Source of the DNA: Microbacterium sp. 13-71-7
Lineage (GTDB): Bacteria > Actinomycetota > Actinomycetes > Actinomycetales > Microbacteriaceae
NCBI RefSeq assembly: GCF_002257455.1
Contig: NZ_NCKN01000011.1
Coordinates: 1 to 32,811, forward strand
Direction: 5' to 3'
DNA: 32,811 bases
Every line of letters begins with the position of its first letter. Positions within the stretch are counted from its first letter, which is position 1. Shown one piece after another: positions 24,429 through 32,079 of the stretch. Under the pieces are notes generated by a model. It was given only the letters and a program-made list of their open reading frames with translations. It did no database searches and had not been told where the DNA came from. Both the position numbers and the translations under genes were made by a program.

Positions 24429-24500
24429 TTCCGGTGACGCTCGGGGTCTGCCGGGAGCGGTTCAGGGCGGAGACCGGGCCGGGTTCCGGGCGGCACGCGA

Positions 24501-24530
24501 AAGGCCGCCCCTCCGAGGAGGGACGGCCTT
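24501..24530 (-). terminator. Terminator hairpin of the HU gene
   Basis: Arms 24501-24514 and 24517-24530 pair at 13 of 14 positions, starting AAGGCCG and ending CGGCCTT. On the minus strand the stem is followed by TTTCG, a short T-run. It lies 17 bases past the HU stop. Confidence 0.75.
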
Positions 24531-24546
24531 GCGAGGCGGAGCCGAA

Positions 24547-24834
24547 TTACTTGACGGCGGCCTTGAGCTTGGAACCGGCGGTCACCTTGACGCGCTTGCC
24601 GGCCGGGATCTTGATCTCGGCGCCGGTCTGCGGGTTGCGGCCCGTGCGGGCAGCGGTCGCGACCTGCTCGAAGGAGATCCAGCCCGGGATCGAGACCTTG
24701 CTGCCCTTGGCAACAGCGTCCGAGACCGTGGCGAACAGGGCGTCGAGAACGCCGGAGACGGCAGCCTGGCTCTGGCCGGTGGCGCTGGCGATGCTCGCGA
24801 CGAGCTCGGTCTTGGTGATGGACTTGTCAGCCAT
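24547..24834 (-). CDS. hup: HU-family nucleoid DNA-binding protein
   Basis: A 95-residue HU/IHF-family histone-like protein that binds and bends DNA as a dimer. It shows SITKTELVASIASATGQSQAAVSGVLDA at the N-terminus, the GSKVSIPGWISFEQV core, and the DNA-contacting arm ARTGRNPQTGAEIKIPAGKRVKVTAGSKLKAAV, with the conserved RxGRNPQTG and Pro at the arm tip. It lacks the long Lys/Ala/Pro tail of mycobacterial HupB. The ATG has GGAGG five bases upstream and the preceding leader contains a perfect 20-base palindrome. It forms its own transcription unit, ended by a hairpin. Confidence 0.97.
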   Translation of the reverse strand: MADKSITKTELVASIASATGQSQAAVSGVLDALFATVSDAVAKGSKVSIPGWISFEQVATAARTGRNPQTGAEIKIPAGKRVKVTAGSKLKAAVK

Positions 24835-24844
24835 TTCATCCTCC

Positions 24845-24864
24845 AGCGACGGGATCCCGTCGCT
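24845..24864. promoter_or_regulatory. 20-base perfect palindrome next to the HU Shine-Dalgarno
   Basis: AGCGACGGGATCCCGTCGCT is self-complementary along its whole length and ends at the base before the GGAGG of the HU gene. In mRNA it can form an 8-bp stem with a GATC loop. A smaller dyad, GGTCG-AA-CGACC, lies upstream at 24902-24913. Either translational control or an HU/repressor site would fit. Confidence 0.6.
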
Positions 24865-25031
24865 TCGTATCAGAGTTCCGGATGGGCGGATGCCCCCCGT
24901 TGGTCGAACGACCGCCTTGAATGTATCAACCAAACCCTGGTTTTCCGCGTCATTTCGCGGGTTTTGACGTTTTGCGGCGGCGTGTCGCGCCTCATCCGTC
25001 ACTCCAGTCACAGGTACGCGCGGTGCTGGGG

Positions 25032-25613
25032 TCAGCCGCGGTGGGCGGCGATGAGGTCGCGGGCGGTGCGCGCGAACGCCGGAGCGACCCTGTCCTGCCC
25101 GTCCAGATACCCGCCGACGAGCGCCGCGTCGCGCAGCAGCACCAGGGAGGCGGCGACGGCGTCGGGGTCGCGGAGGCGCGCCGCCTCGGCCAGCTGTCTC
25201 AGGGTCTCTCGGAACCACTCGCGGTGGACGGCGATGAGATCGCGCACCGGGCCCTGGTCGGGATACTCGGCCGCCGCGTTGATGAACGGGCAGCCGCGCG
25301 TGTGGCGTTCGCGGATGTCGTGGGCGATCCCGTCCACGACGAGGTCGAGCAGCACGGCAGGATCGTCCGACGCCTGCGTCGCCTGCGCGAACAGGCCTCG
25401 CAGGCTCTCGTCCTCCCCCTGCAGATACGCGAGGACCAGCCCCTCCTTGCCCGCGAACTGCTTATACATCGTGGCGCGCGTGACACCCGCGGCCTCGATG
25501 ATCCGGTCGACGCCGACCGAGTGGATGCCCTCGCCGTAGAAGAGGTCGGTCGCCGCGTCGAGCAGTCTCTGCCGCGCGGAGCCGGGGCGGACCGCCGGTG
25601 TGGTCGTCGTCAT
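25032..25613 (-). CDS. TetR-family transcriptional repressor
   Basis: A 193-residue TetR regulator. The N-terminal HTH spans about residues 12-60 (ARQRLLDAATDLFYGEGIHSVGVDRIIEAAGVTRATMYKQFAGKEGLVLAYL), followed by a helical ligand-binding domain with an RGCPFINAAAEYPD segment typical of the YxaF/LmrA-like subgroup. The ATG at 25613 has AAGGGGAA upstream; an ATG seven codons earlier lacks a ribosome site. It is divergent from the alpha/beta hydrolase gene, and the shared gap holds a 20-base palindrome likely to be its operator, so it probably represses both itself and the hydrolase. The ligand is unknown. Confidence 0.94.
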   Translation of the reverse strand: MTTTTPAVRPGSARQRLLDAATDLFYGEGIHSVGVDRIIEAAGVTRATMYKQFAGKEGLVLAYLQGEDESLRGLFAQATQASDDPAVLLDLVVDGIAHDIRERHTRGCPFINAAAEYPDQGPVRDLIAVHREWFRETLRQLAEAARLRDPDAVAASLVLLRDAALVGGYLDGQDRVAPAFARTARDLIAAHRG

Positions 25614-25659
25614 GGATTCCCCTTCCTCGTCCATCGTGCCACACGGGAATACCCTGGTG

Positions 25660-25679
25660 TAGACAGAACGTTCAGTCTA
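25660..25679. promoter_or_regulatory. TetR operator between regulator and hydrolase
   Basis: TAGACAGAACGTTCAGTCTA is palindromic with a single mismatched pair (positions 6 and 15). A TACTAT -10 box for the hydrolase overlaps its right edge (25678-25683), so bound repressor would block that promoter. Confidence 0.8.
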
Positions 25680-25750
25680 CTATGGCTCACGATGCAGCAG
25701 ACGCGGATCCCGCAGACCACTCGACCACCGAATCACCTGAGGAGCACGAC

Positions 25751-26593
25751 ATGACCACTTCAACGAAGACCCCGATCGTCCTCATCCACGGACTGTGGAT
25801 GACGCCCAAGAGCTGGGACACCTGGGCGCAGCGCTTCCGCGATGCGGGCCACGAGGTGATCGTCCCCGGATGGCCCGGCATCGACGACCGCGACGTGGCG
25901 GACATCCGGCGCAACCCCGAGGCGCTCAAGGGCGTGGGCCTGAAGCAGATCGTCGACCACTATGAGCGCATCATCCGCACGCTCGCCGTGAAGCCGATCA
26001 TCATCGGCCACTCGTTCGGCGGCGTCATCACGCAGATGCTCGCGGATCGCGGTCTCGGTGCCGCGTACGTCGGCGTCGCGCCGGGACAGACCGCAGGCAT
26101 CACCACGCTGCCCCTGTCGACGCTGTGGACGGGGTTCCCGATCCTCTCCAACCCCTTCGGACGCAACGGTGCGAAGCCCCTGTCCAAGAGCCACTTCCAC
26201 TTCACCTTCGGCAACGACCTGCCCCGCGGCGATTCCGACCGGCTGTGGCAGGAGTACGCGGTCAACTCGTACAACCGCGTGTTCTTCGAAGGCGTCTCCT
26301 CCGTGCTCGACGAGAAGGGCGGAGTCACCCACGTCGACTACGGCCGCGCCGACCGCGCACCGCTCCTGGTCATCGCCGGCGAGATCGACCGCGTCGTGCC
26401 GCCGGCCATCGGCAAGGCCATCGTCAAGAAGTACCGGTCCAGCGGCAGCCCCGCGGTCGTGGAGTACCGGGAGTACCGGGGCCGCACCCACCGGCTGGTG
26501 AGCCAGGACGGCTGGGAGCAGATCGCGGACGAGACCCTGGAGTGGGCGACCGCGCACCAGCTCCCGCAGTCCACCGCCGCAGCGGAGGCCTGA
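25751..26593 (+). CDS. Alpha/beta-hydrolase
   Basis: A 280-residue cytosolic alpha/beta-hydrolase. The oxyanion loop is VLIHGLWMTPKSW, the nucleophile elbow GHSFGG (Ser at about residue 80), the acid candidate is in VIAGEIDRVVPP, and the general base is probably His in RTHRLV. The family covers esterases, haloperoxidase-like and lactone hydrolases; the substrate cannot be named. The ATG has GAGGAG upstream. It lies opposite the TetR gene with an operator between them, so it is likely induced by a small molecule that it also metabolises. It ends before a strong bidirectional terminator. Confidence 0.9.
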   Translation: MTTSTKTPIVLIHGLWMTPKSWDTWAQRFRDAGHEVIVPGWPGIDDRDVADIRRNPEALKGVGLKQIVDHYERIIRTLAVKPIIIGHSFGGVITQMLADRGLGAAYVGVAPGQTAGITTLPLSTLWTGFPILSNPFGRNGAKPLSKSHFHFTFGNDLPRGDSDRLWQEYAVNSYNRVFFEGVSSVLDEKGGVTHVDYGRADRAPLLVIAGEIDRVVPPAIGKAIVKKYRSSGSPAVVEYREYRGRTHRLVSQDGWEQIADETLEWATAHQLPQSTAAAEA

Positions 26594-26613
26594 GAACGCC
26601 TCCGGGCACGCAG

Positions 26614-26645
26614 AAGGGGCGGGGATCCGAAGATCCCCGCCCCTT
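26614..26645. terminator. Bidirectional intrinsic terminator
   Basis: A perfect 14-bp GC-rich stem (26614-26627 with 26632-26645) closed by a CGAA tetraloop. It serves the plus-strand hydrolase (ends CCCCTTGC on plus) and the minus-strand ribosomal-protein unit (ends CCCCTTCTGC). T-runs are short on both sides. Confidence 0.85.
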
Positions 26646-26677
26646 GCATCCCCGATGAGCTCAGGGACCGGTGAGAC

Positions 26678-26983
26678 TTACCAGCTCGACTTGGTCACGC
26701 CGGGCAGCTCGCCACGGTGCGCCATGTCACGGAAGCGGACACGCGAGATGCCGAACTTCGTGAGGACACCGCGGGGGCGGCCGTCGATCGCGTCGCGCGA
26801 ACGGACGCGGGCCGGCGACGCGTTGCGCGGAAGCTTCTGCAGGCCGACGCGGGCGGCCTCACGGGCCTCGTCGGTCGCGTTCGGGTCGACCAGGGTCTTC
26901 TTCAGCTCGGCACGACGCTCGGCGTAACGCTCGACGACGACCTTGCGCTGCTCGTTGCGCGCGATCTTGCTCCTCTTAGCCAT
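26678..26983 (-). CDS. rpsN: Ribosomal protein S14, zinc-free long form
   Basis: The 101-residue 30S subunit protein S14. It has no cysteine, so it lacks the CxxC-x12-CxxC zinc site of the short form and corresponds to the zinc-independent C-minus paralogue ([58 protein letters not shown]). Such forms are commonly Zur-controlled and substitute under zinc shortage. It is the last gene of a three-gene unit, starting only four bases after the L33 stop region. Whether a second, zinc-binding copy exists elsewhere in the genome cannot be seen here. Confidence 0.97.
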   Translation of the reverse strand: MAKRSKIARNEQRKVVVERYAERRAELKKTLVDPNATDEAREAARVGLQKLPRNASPARVRSRDAIDGRPRGVLTKFGISRVRFRDMAHRGELPGVTKSSW

Positions 26984-26986
26984 GGA

Positions 26987-27157
26987 TCAACGCTCCTCTC
27001 GGAATTCGACGTGCTTGCGAACCACCGGGTCGTACTTCTTCAGCACGAGGCGGTCGGGGGTGTTGCGACGGTTCTTCTTGGTCACGTAGGTGTACCCCGT
27101 GCCCGCAGTCGAACGCAGCTTGATGATCGGACGGATGTCCTGTGCCTTCTTGGCCAT
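26987..27157 (-). CDS. rpmG: Ribosomal protein L33, zinc-free form
   Basis: The 56-residue 50S protein L33 ([19 protein letters not shown], then [25 protein letters not shown], ending [11 protein letters not shown]). It contains no cysteine, so the zinc ribbon of C-plus L33 is absent. The start ATG shares its first base with the TAA stop of L28 (TAATG), giving translational coupling. It sits between rpmB and rpsN in the order rpmB-rpmG-rpsN, known from actinobacterial zinc-responsive clusters. Confidence 0.97.
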   Translation of the reverse strand: MAKKAQDIRPIIKLRSTAGTGYTYVTKKNRRNTPDRLVLKKYDPVVRKHVEFREER

Positions 27158-27393
27158 TAGAGCTTCACACCCTTCGCCTGGAGGTCAGCGACAACCTTCT
27201 CGATGCCCCGGGCGTCGATCACCTTGATGCCCTTGGCGGACACGTTCAGCGTGATCTTGCGACCCAGCGACGGAACGAAATACGTCTTCTTCTGCACGTT
27301 CGGGTCGAAGCGGCGCTTCGTCCGGCGGTGCGAGTGCGAAATGTTGTGACCGAAGCCGGGAACAGCACCGGTCACCTGGCACACTGCTGCCAT
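27157..27393 (-). CDS. rpmB: Ribosomal protein L28
   Basis: The 78-residue 50S protein L28 with the conserved [33 protein letters not shown] and the C-terminal [18 protein letters not shown]. It has a single cysteine (as in E. coli L28) rather than the CxxC pairs of zinc-binding L28. The ATG has AAGGAGT upstream. It heads the rpmB-rpmG-rpsN unit, with a leader of over 100 bases that contains a strong hairpin. No clear Zur box was found upstream by eye. Confidence 0.97.
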   Translation of the reverse strand: MAAVCQVTGAVPGFGHNISHSHRRTKRRFDPNVQKKTYFVPSLGRKITLNVSAKGIKVIDARGIEKVVADLQAKGVKL

Positions 27394-27499
27394 GATGACT
27401 CCTTCTCTACCGTGAGGCCGGACGGCCCCACCCAAGATCCCTTGTCTGCACGCCTCTCCCCTCGCCGATCGCTCGGCCGCAGGAAGGGAGGCACACGAA

Positions 27500-27521
27500 C
27501 TGCGCACAGGAGTGTGCGCAG
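27500..27521 (-). promoter_or_regulatory. Stem-loop upstream of rpmB
   Basis: Perfect 9-bp arms CTGCGCACA and TGTGCGCAG enclose a four-base loop. It lies nine bases beyond the DNA glycosylase stop and 107 bases before rpmB. It may end the glycosylase transcript (no T-tract), or form the start of the rpmB leader if the TAAAGT box at 27537-27532 is used as a promoter. Confidence 0.55.
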
Positions 27522-27529
27522 ACAAAGAG

Positions 27530-28336
27530 CTACTTTAGCACGGATCCGATGCCGGGCGTGTCGGCCGCGGCGGCCTCCGCGGCGCCCCGGCCCCAGCGGA
27601 ACGGCGACACCGTCGGATCCCCGGGGATCCAGAACCGCCAGGGGAAGGCATCCGTGCCGGCGTGCCCCGCGACGCCCACCCTCGGGCCGGATGCGACCTG
27701 GGCGAGCGGATCCGCGAGCCACAGCTCGGCACGGGCTCCCGCCCACTCGGCACCCGTGAGCGCGTCGATGCCGTCGTGGCGCGGGTGCCGCAGCCCCGAG
27801 GCCTGTCCGAACCTGCCGGGGCCGCGGGCGAGGTCGCGCAACTGCGTGGTTCCGAACTCAGGATGGATCTGCGTCACAGGCTCGTTCTCGGCCGTTCTCA
27901 CCGCTTTCGGCGACCTCGTCCTGAATTCGGGACGGATCCCCCTCCGCTCTGCCGCGGCGTCGACTCCGGATTCCACCTCACCGGCGCGCAGCAGGATTCC
28001 GCCGGCCACCCCGTCGGGGCCGCACACCACGTTCACGCAGGAGTGGATGCCGTGGCTGAGGTACACGTACAGATGGCCCGGTTCGCCCCACATCGTGGCG
28101 TTGCGCGCCGTGCGGCCCATCCGGGCATGCGATCCGGGGTCCGGGATCGGGCCGGCGCCCTTGCCGTGGTAGGCCTCGACCTCGGTGATCCGCAGCTGCA
28201 CGGCCGCGCCGTCCACGATCGTGCGCAGCCGGGCGCCGAGCAGGCGGGGCGCCACCTCGAGCGGCAGGGCCAGCAGGTCCTCCCGGCGTGCGGGGCGCAG
28301 GCCGTCGCCGGCGGAAGGGAGCCCGGTGCCGGTCAT
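27530..28336 (-). CDS. mpg: DNA-3-methyladenine glycosylase (AAG/MPG family) with in-frame insertion
   Basis: A 268-residue base-excision repair enzyme that removes alkylated purines. Family blocks are [12 protein letters not shown] (catalytic Glu), [44 protein letters not shown] and [15 protein letters not shown]. Typical bacterial members have about 200 residues. Beyond short N- and C-terminal extensions, residues ~133-165 form an extra segment ([13 protein letters not shown] ... QIHPEF) where relatives go directly from AAAERR to LRDLARGP. The DNA of this insert is palindromic. The ATG shares a base with the upstream stop (TGATG), so translation is coupled to the propeller-like gene. Confidence 0.93.
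   Translation of the reverse strand: MTGTGLPSAGDGLRPARREDLLALPLEVAPRLLGARLRTIVDGAAVQLRITEVEAYHGKGAGPIPDPGSHARMGRTARNATMWGEPGHLYVYLSHGIHSCVNVVCGPDGVAGGILLRAGEVESGVDAAAERRGIRPEFRTRSPKAVRTAENEPVTQIHPEFGTTQLRDLARGPGRFGQASGLRHPRHDGIDALTGAEWAGARAELWLADPLAQVASGPRVGVAGHAGTDAFPWRFWIPGDPTVSPFRWGRGAAEAAAADTPGIGSVLK
27852..27930. repeat. Palindromic element inside the DNA glycosylase gene
   Basis: Arms CCGAACTCAGGA (27852-27863) and TCCTGAATTCGG (27919-27930) are complementary at 11 of 12 positions, and pairing extends inward with wobbles. The segment is in frame, has lower GC than its surroundings, and codes for the extra ~30 residues of the enzyme. It resembles the logic of palindromic elements inserted in coding genes, such as those known in Rickettsia. 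Confidence 0.6.
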
Positions 28337-30198
28337 CAGCGGTGCGGCGCCTGCGCGCACCACGACGGGTCGAAGCCGGCGAGCACCACGAGCTCCTTGC
28401 CGGTCTTCGTGTCGACGATGTGCGTCTGCATCGTGGTCGGCAGCGGCAGCAGCGACTGGTCGTACGGGTTGTTCACGAGCTTCGGGGCCACCACGATCGC
28501 GCTGTACTGCCCGCTCGGCGAGGGGCAGGCCTGCATGATCGCGTCGGATCCGGTCACGCTGAACAGCTTCGTGGCCTTGCCGTCGTCGCCCACGCGCGTG
28601 ACGATCTGCCCCGTGGGGAGACCGCTCGCGTCGCGGGTGGCGACCTGGCGCAGCGTCCCCCCGGGGAACGGCGCGATGGTTCCCGGCACCCCGAAGTCGG
28701 GGGTCGAGGCGGCCAGCGGCTTCTCGGATCCGTCGGCGAGATTCAGCTCGACGAGGTCGTTGCCGCGGCTGACGATCGCCGTGTAGGTGCCGCGGGAGAT
28801 CCCCTCGACGGTCTGCGCGGAGCCGAGCGCGGTCGGAGCCGCCTTCGTGTCGGCGCGATCCTGGACGAACAGGGCGCCGCTGAAGTCGATGAACAGGACC
28901 GAGGAGGAATCCGGCACGAACGCCCACTGGGAGATGCTCGGCATCTTGTCGCCGATCTTGACGATCTGCGGCTCCCCGTCGCCGGTGAGGGACTGCGTCA
29001 CCAGGATGCTCGCCCGGCCGCTGGTGGCGCTGATGCCCTTGTCTGTGAACGTGTAGCCGACCAGGTTGCCGCGCTCCGAGATCTGCAGGTTCGACAGGAA
29101 CCCAGGGCCCGGCAGCTTCAACTCGCGCTGGTTCTTGCCCTTGCGGTCCATCACGAGGAGTTCGGAGATGCCGTCCTTCTCGGTCGCCACCACGAGGTGA
29201 TCCGCGGTGGCGCGGAAGTCGTCGATCTTCGCGTGCTGCACGACCGGGACGGCGTTCTTGCCGCCGAGGTCGGTGATGAAGATGGTGTCGTCGCCCTTGG
29301 CCTTGCGCTGGAGCAGGAAGATCGTCGACTTCGGCGTCTGGAAGCTCGCCTGCAGCGTGCTCTGACGCTGCTTGTCGGTGCCCGTCGCATCCTTCACGGT
29401 GACGGTGTAGTTCGTGTCGTCGTCGAGCGGCACGGTGAAGCGGATCCCGAGGTTGCGTCCCGAGGTGTCGACCGTGAACGGCGCCTGGGGGCTCACCGAG
29501 ACCTGCTTCGGGTCCACCTTCGCGAGCGGCTGGCTGGCCGTGATGATCATGCGGGTGCCGGAGGCGTCGATCGCCGACTGCGCGTCGATCTTGACGCCGC
29601 TGATGCGCGGCCCCTGCAGCAGCGTGATCACGCCGAACGTGGCGACCACCACCACGAGCACCCCGATGACCGCGCCGAGGACCAGCGGGAACCGGCGGCG
29701 GCGCGCGGAAGGCGCGGGCGAGGGATGCGGCTGCCATTCCGGCGCCTCGAGCCGGGGACCCGACGAGGCGTCTCCGACCACGCCATCGACGACGGGCTCG
29801 GCGTCCGTGCTCGTGACCGCTTCCGCGGCCGGCACGGGGCTCAGGTCCACCTCGGCCTCGGGGGCGTTCACCAGGATGGGCGAAGGATCGGATCCGCCGT
29901 TCGGCGTGCGGCGCGGTCCCGGCGCCCGGTCGAAGACCTCCGCGGGCGCGGCGGAGCGCGTGACCGGCTCGTCCGCGGGCGGCACGGCGGGGACGCCCGG
30001 AGCGGCCGGCGCCTCGGCGGCTCGCGCAGCCTCGGGTGCAGCGACCTCGGTCGCAGTGACCTCGGGCGCGCTCGCAAGTTCGGGCGCACTCGGCTGCTCG
30101 GGCGTCGCGGGCTCGACGGCGTCTGCGGCCTCCTCGGCCGCGCGACGAGCACGCAGCTCGGCGCGGGTGAGGGGGCGATCCGCGTCGTCAGTGCTCAT
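28336..30198 (-). CDS. Membrane-anchored extracytoplasmic beta-propeller-like protein, unknown function
   Basis: A 620-residue protein. Residues 1-165 are a cytoplasmic Ala/Pro/Glu-rich low-complexity region, a single membrane helix lies at about 170-194, and the remainder is extracytoplasmic. The region right after the helix (ISGVKIDAQSAIDASGTRMIITASQPLAKVDPKQVSVSP) looks like an Ig-like/Big-type domain; repeated TIFLL, LVVATEKDG, ILFIDFSG, IVSRGNDLVELN segments suggest a six- or seven-bladed propeller. I do not recognise a named family. Its start overlaps the TIGR03943 gene by 11 bases and its stop overlaps the glycosylase start by 1 base. A role tied to the permease operon is only context inference. 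Confidence 0.85.
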   Translation of the reverse strand: MSTDDADRPLTRAELRARRAAEEAADAVEPATPEQPSAPELASAPEVTATEVAAPEAARAAEAPAAPGVPAVPPADEPVTRSAAPAEVFDRAPGPRRTPNGGSDPSPILVNAPEAEVDLSPVPAAEAVTSTDAEPVVDGVVGDASSGPRLEAPEWQPHPSPAPSARRRRFPLVLGAVIGVLVVVVATFGVITLLQGPRISGVKIDAQSAIDASGTRMIITASQPLAKVDPKQVSVSPQAPFTVDTSGRNLGIRFTVPLDDDTNYTVTVKDATGTDKQRQSTLQASFQTPKSTIFLLQRKAKGDDTIFITDLGGKNAVPVVQHAKIDDFRATADHLVVATEKDGISELLVMDRKGKNQRELKLPGPGFLSNLQISERGNLVGYTFTDKGISATSGRASILVTQSLTGDGEPQIVKIGDKMPSISQWAFVPDSSSVLFIDFSGALFVQDRADTKAAPTALGSAQTVEGISRGTYTAIVSRGNDLVELNLADGSEKPLAASTPDFGVPGTIAPFPGGTLRQVATRDASGLPTGQIVTRVGDDGKATKLFSVTGSDAIMQACPSPSGQYSAIVVAPKLVNNPYDQSLLPLPTTMQTHIVDTKTGKELVVLAGFDPSWCAQAPHR

Positions 30199-31006
30199 AG
30201 GGGTCCTTCGGCTCCGGGATCTTCGACACGCTGGCCGGCACGATCGAGAGCTTCCCGTCCGCACTGGCGCGGACCGTCCCCTTCACCTGAACCCAGTCGC
30301 CCACAGCGTACTGTCCCTGCCACCCGCTGATCCCCACCGGCACCGACGCCGGCTGCGCGTCGAGCACGCAGTGCGTGATGACCATGCGGGTCAGGTGCGC
30401 CTGATCCTTGGCGGATCCGCTGGGCGTGAGGAAGCCCGTGAGCGTCACCGTGGATCCGTCGTACTTCTCCGGTCGGCTGCCCGTCGCGAAGACGCTGGCC
30501 CAGCCGCCCACGCCGAACGTGCTGGTGTCGGTGTTCGCCCCGAGGGCGACGTTGTCCGCTCCCGCGAACAGCACATTGCCGACGGGAGCGCGCTGCATCG
30601 CCATGTCCACCGAGAGCGAGGCGGGCGGCAGCAGCAGCGCGCCGGCGACCACGCCGGTCGCGATCACTCCGCCGGTCGCGCCCGCGACGACGCCCAGCAC
30701 CCGTCGACTGGACCGCACCGGCGCGTGGTCGTGGTCGTGGTCGCCTCCGGAATCGCCGTGGTCGTGGCCGTGGTCCTGCTCCGCGCCGAGCGGCAGCATG
30801 CACGACCACACCGCGCCGACGAGAGTGGCGATCGCGGCGGCGACGGCGAACCACACCGTCTCCGGGCTGATGTAGAGCGTGAGCCGCCCGGTGAACGCGA
30901 GCCCCAGGGTGGCGATGGCGAGCGCGGCGGCCAGGCCGGCGCCGAGCCAGCGGGTGCCGAGCGCCTGGGCGCGGGAGGGCCGGTGCGCGGTCGTCGTCTC
31001 AGGCAA
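30188..31006 (-). CDS. TIGR03943-family membrane protein (YcgQ-like permease partner)
   Basis: A 272-residue protein with two hydrophobic helices near the N-terminus, a His/Asp-rich loop at about residues 78-94 (DHGHDHGDSGGDHDHDH), a further helix at about 103-127, and an extracytoplasmic C-terminal domain (KYDGSTVTLTGFLT, VITHCVLDAQPASVPVG, GDWVQVKGTVR) characteristic of the family paired with COG0701 permeases. The His-rich loop is a likely Zn2+ or other metal ligand. Translation appears to start at TTG, with GGTGAA upstream; the start overlaps the permease stop by 8 bases. Transport of metal is inference from the loop and the adjacent Zur. Confidence 0.88.
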   Translation of the reverse strand: MPETTTAHRPSRAQALGTRWLGAGLAAALAIATLGLAFTGRLTLYISPETVWFAVAAAIATLVGAVWSCMLPLGAEQDHGHDHGDSGGDHDHDHAPVRSSRRVLGVVAGATGGVIATGVVAGALLLPPASLSVDMAMQRAPVGNVLFAGADNVALGANTDTSTFGVGGWASVFATGSRPEKYDGSTVTLTGFLTPSGSAKDQAHLTRMVITHCVLDAQPASVPVGISGWQGQYAVGDWVQVKGTVRASADGKLSIVPASVSKIPEPKDPYEH

Positions 31007-32072
31007 AGACGTTCACCCCGATCCCCAGGGCGAAGCCGAAAAGGATCACGATCCCGACGATGCCGGCGAGGGTGCGCGCCGTGAAGGTGGTGCGCAGCAG
31101 CGCCATCATCTTGATGTCGACGAGCGGGCCGACCAGCAGGAAGGCGACGATCGCGCCCGGCGAGAACGTCGAGGCGAACGAGAGCGCGAAGAACGAGTCG
31201 ACGTTCGAGCAGATCGCCACCGAGATGGCCAGCGCGATCATCGCGACGACCGAGAGCAGCGGGTTCGAGCCGATCGCGAGCAGCACGTCGCGCGGGACCA
31301 GCACCTGCACGGCACCGGCGAGCGCGGATCCGATGATCAGCGCGGGCATCACGGCGCGCAGCTCGATGAGGAACTGGGCGAGGCTCCGGCGGACCCCTGA
31401 CCCCTGCTCGTGCACGACGATCTCGCAGGTGTCGCGGAACCGCTCGGTGAGGAGCGCGTCGGGATCCGGATGCCGGCTGTACACCCAGCCGATCAGATTG
31501 GCCACGAGGTAGCCGCCGACGAGACGGGCGACGAGTATTCCGCCGTCGAAGCCGAACGCCGCATGCGTCGTGAGGATCACGATCGGGTTGACGATGGGGG
31601 CGGCGATGAGGAACGTCAGCGCCTCCGCGGGTCCCAGACCCCGCATCATGAGTCCGCGCGCGAAAGGCACGTTTCCGCATTCGCACACCGGGATGAGCAT
31701 GCCCAGCAGCGACAGCACGGCGCGCCGGGCCCAGCCGCGCTTCGGCAGGATCCGCTCGATCACGCCCGCGGGCAGCCACACCTGCACCACGATCGAGAGC
31801 AGCACGCCGAGGATCACGAACGGCAGCGCCTCGAACAGCACGCTCAGGGAGAGGGTGAGCCCGTCCTGCAGCCGGTTGGGCAGCCGTGCGGAGAACAGCT
31901 GCGGCGCGAACACGTCGATCGCGATGAGGGCGGCGACTACGGCCGCGCCCACCGTCGCGCCGATGAGCGCCGTGCGGCCGGACATTCGCGGCTTCGGGGC
32001 GCGCAGGGCGTGCGGTGTCGACGCCTGGTCTGGCGCGGCGGTCGCGCGGCGGCCGGGGGTCGTCAGGGTCAC
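30999..32072 (-). CDS. COG0701-family permease (YcgR/UPF0718-like)
   Basis: A 357-residue polytopic membrane protein of the DUF318/UPF0718 permease family, with ~8 helices and two related halves. The family hallmark LIPVCECGNVPFARGLMMRG and the second-half counterpart VAICSNVDSFFALSFASTFSPGAIVAFLLVGPLVDIKMM carry Cys and polar residues within membrane segments. It is encoded with a TIGR03943 partner, the usual pairing. Start is GTG with AGGAG ten bases upstream. It follows the Fur-family regulator by 7 bases, so it is probably in the same transcript and under zinc control. The substrate is not established; a metal is likely from context. Confidence 0.9.
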   Translation of the reverse strand: MTLTTPGRRATAAPDQASTPHALRAPKPRMSGRTALIGATVGAAVVAALIAIDVFAPQLFSARLPNRLQDGLTLSLSVLFEALPFVILGVLLSIVVQVWLPAGVIERILPKRGWARRAVLSLLGMLIPVCECGNVPFARGLMMRGLGPAEALTFLIAAPIVNPIVILTTHAAFGFDGGILVARLVGGYLVANLIGWVYSRHPDPDALLTERFRDTCEIVVHEQGSGVRRSLAQFLIELRAVMPALIIGSALAGAVQVLVPRDVLLAIGSNPLLSVVAMIALAISVAICSNVDSFFALSFASTFSPGAIVAFLLVGPLVDIKMMALLRTTFTARTLAGIVGIVILFGFALGIGVNVFA

Positions 32073-32079
32073 GCGACGA

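Noticed and set aside
25614..25634. Upstream ATG start for the TetR gene
   Set aside because: It lacks a ribosome-binding site, whereas the ATG at 25613 has AAGGGGAA at suitable spacing.
27394..27540. Zur box upstream of rpmB
   Set aside because: No AT-rich TGAAAATNATTTTCA-like palindrome was found; the only symmetry is a GC-rich hairpin.
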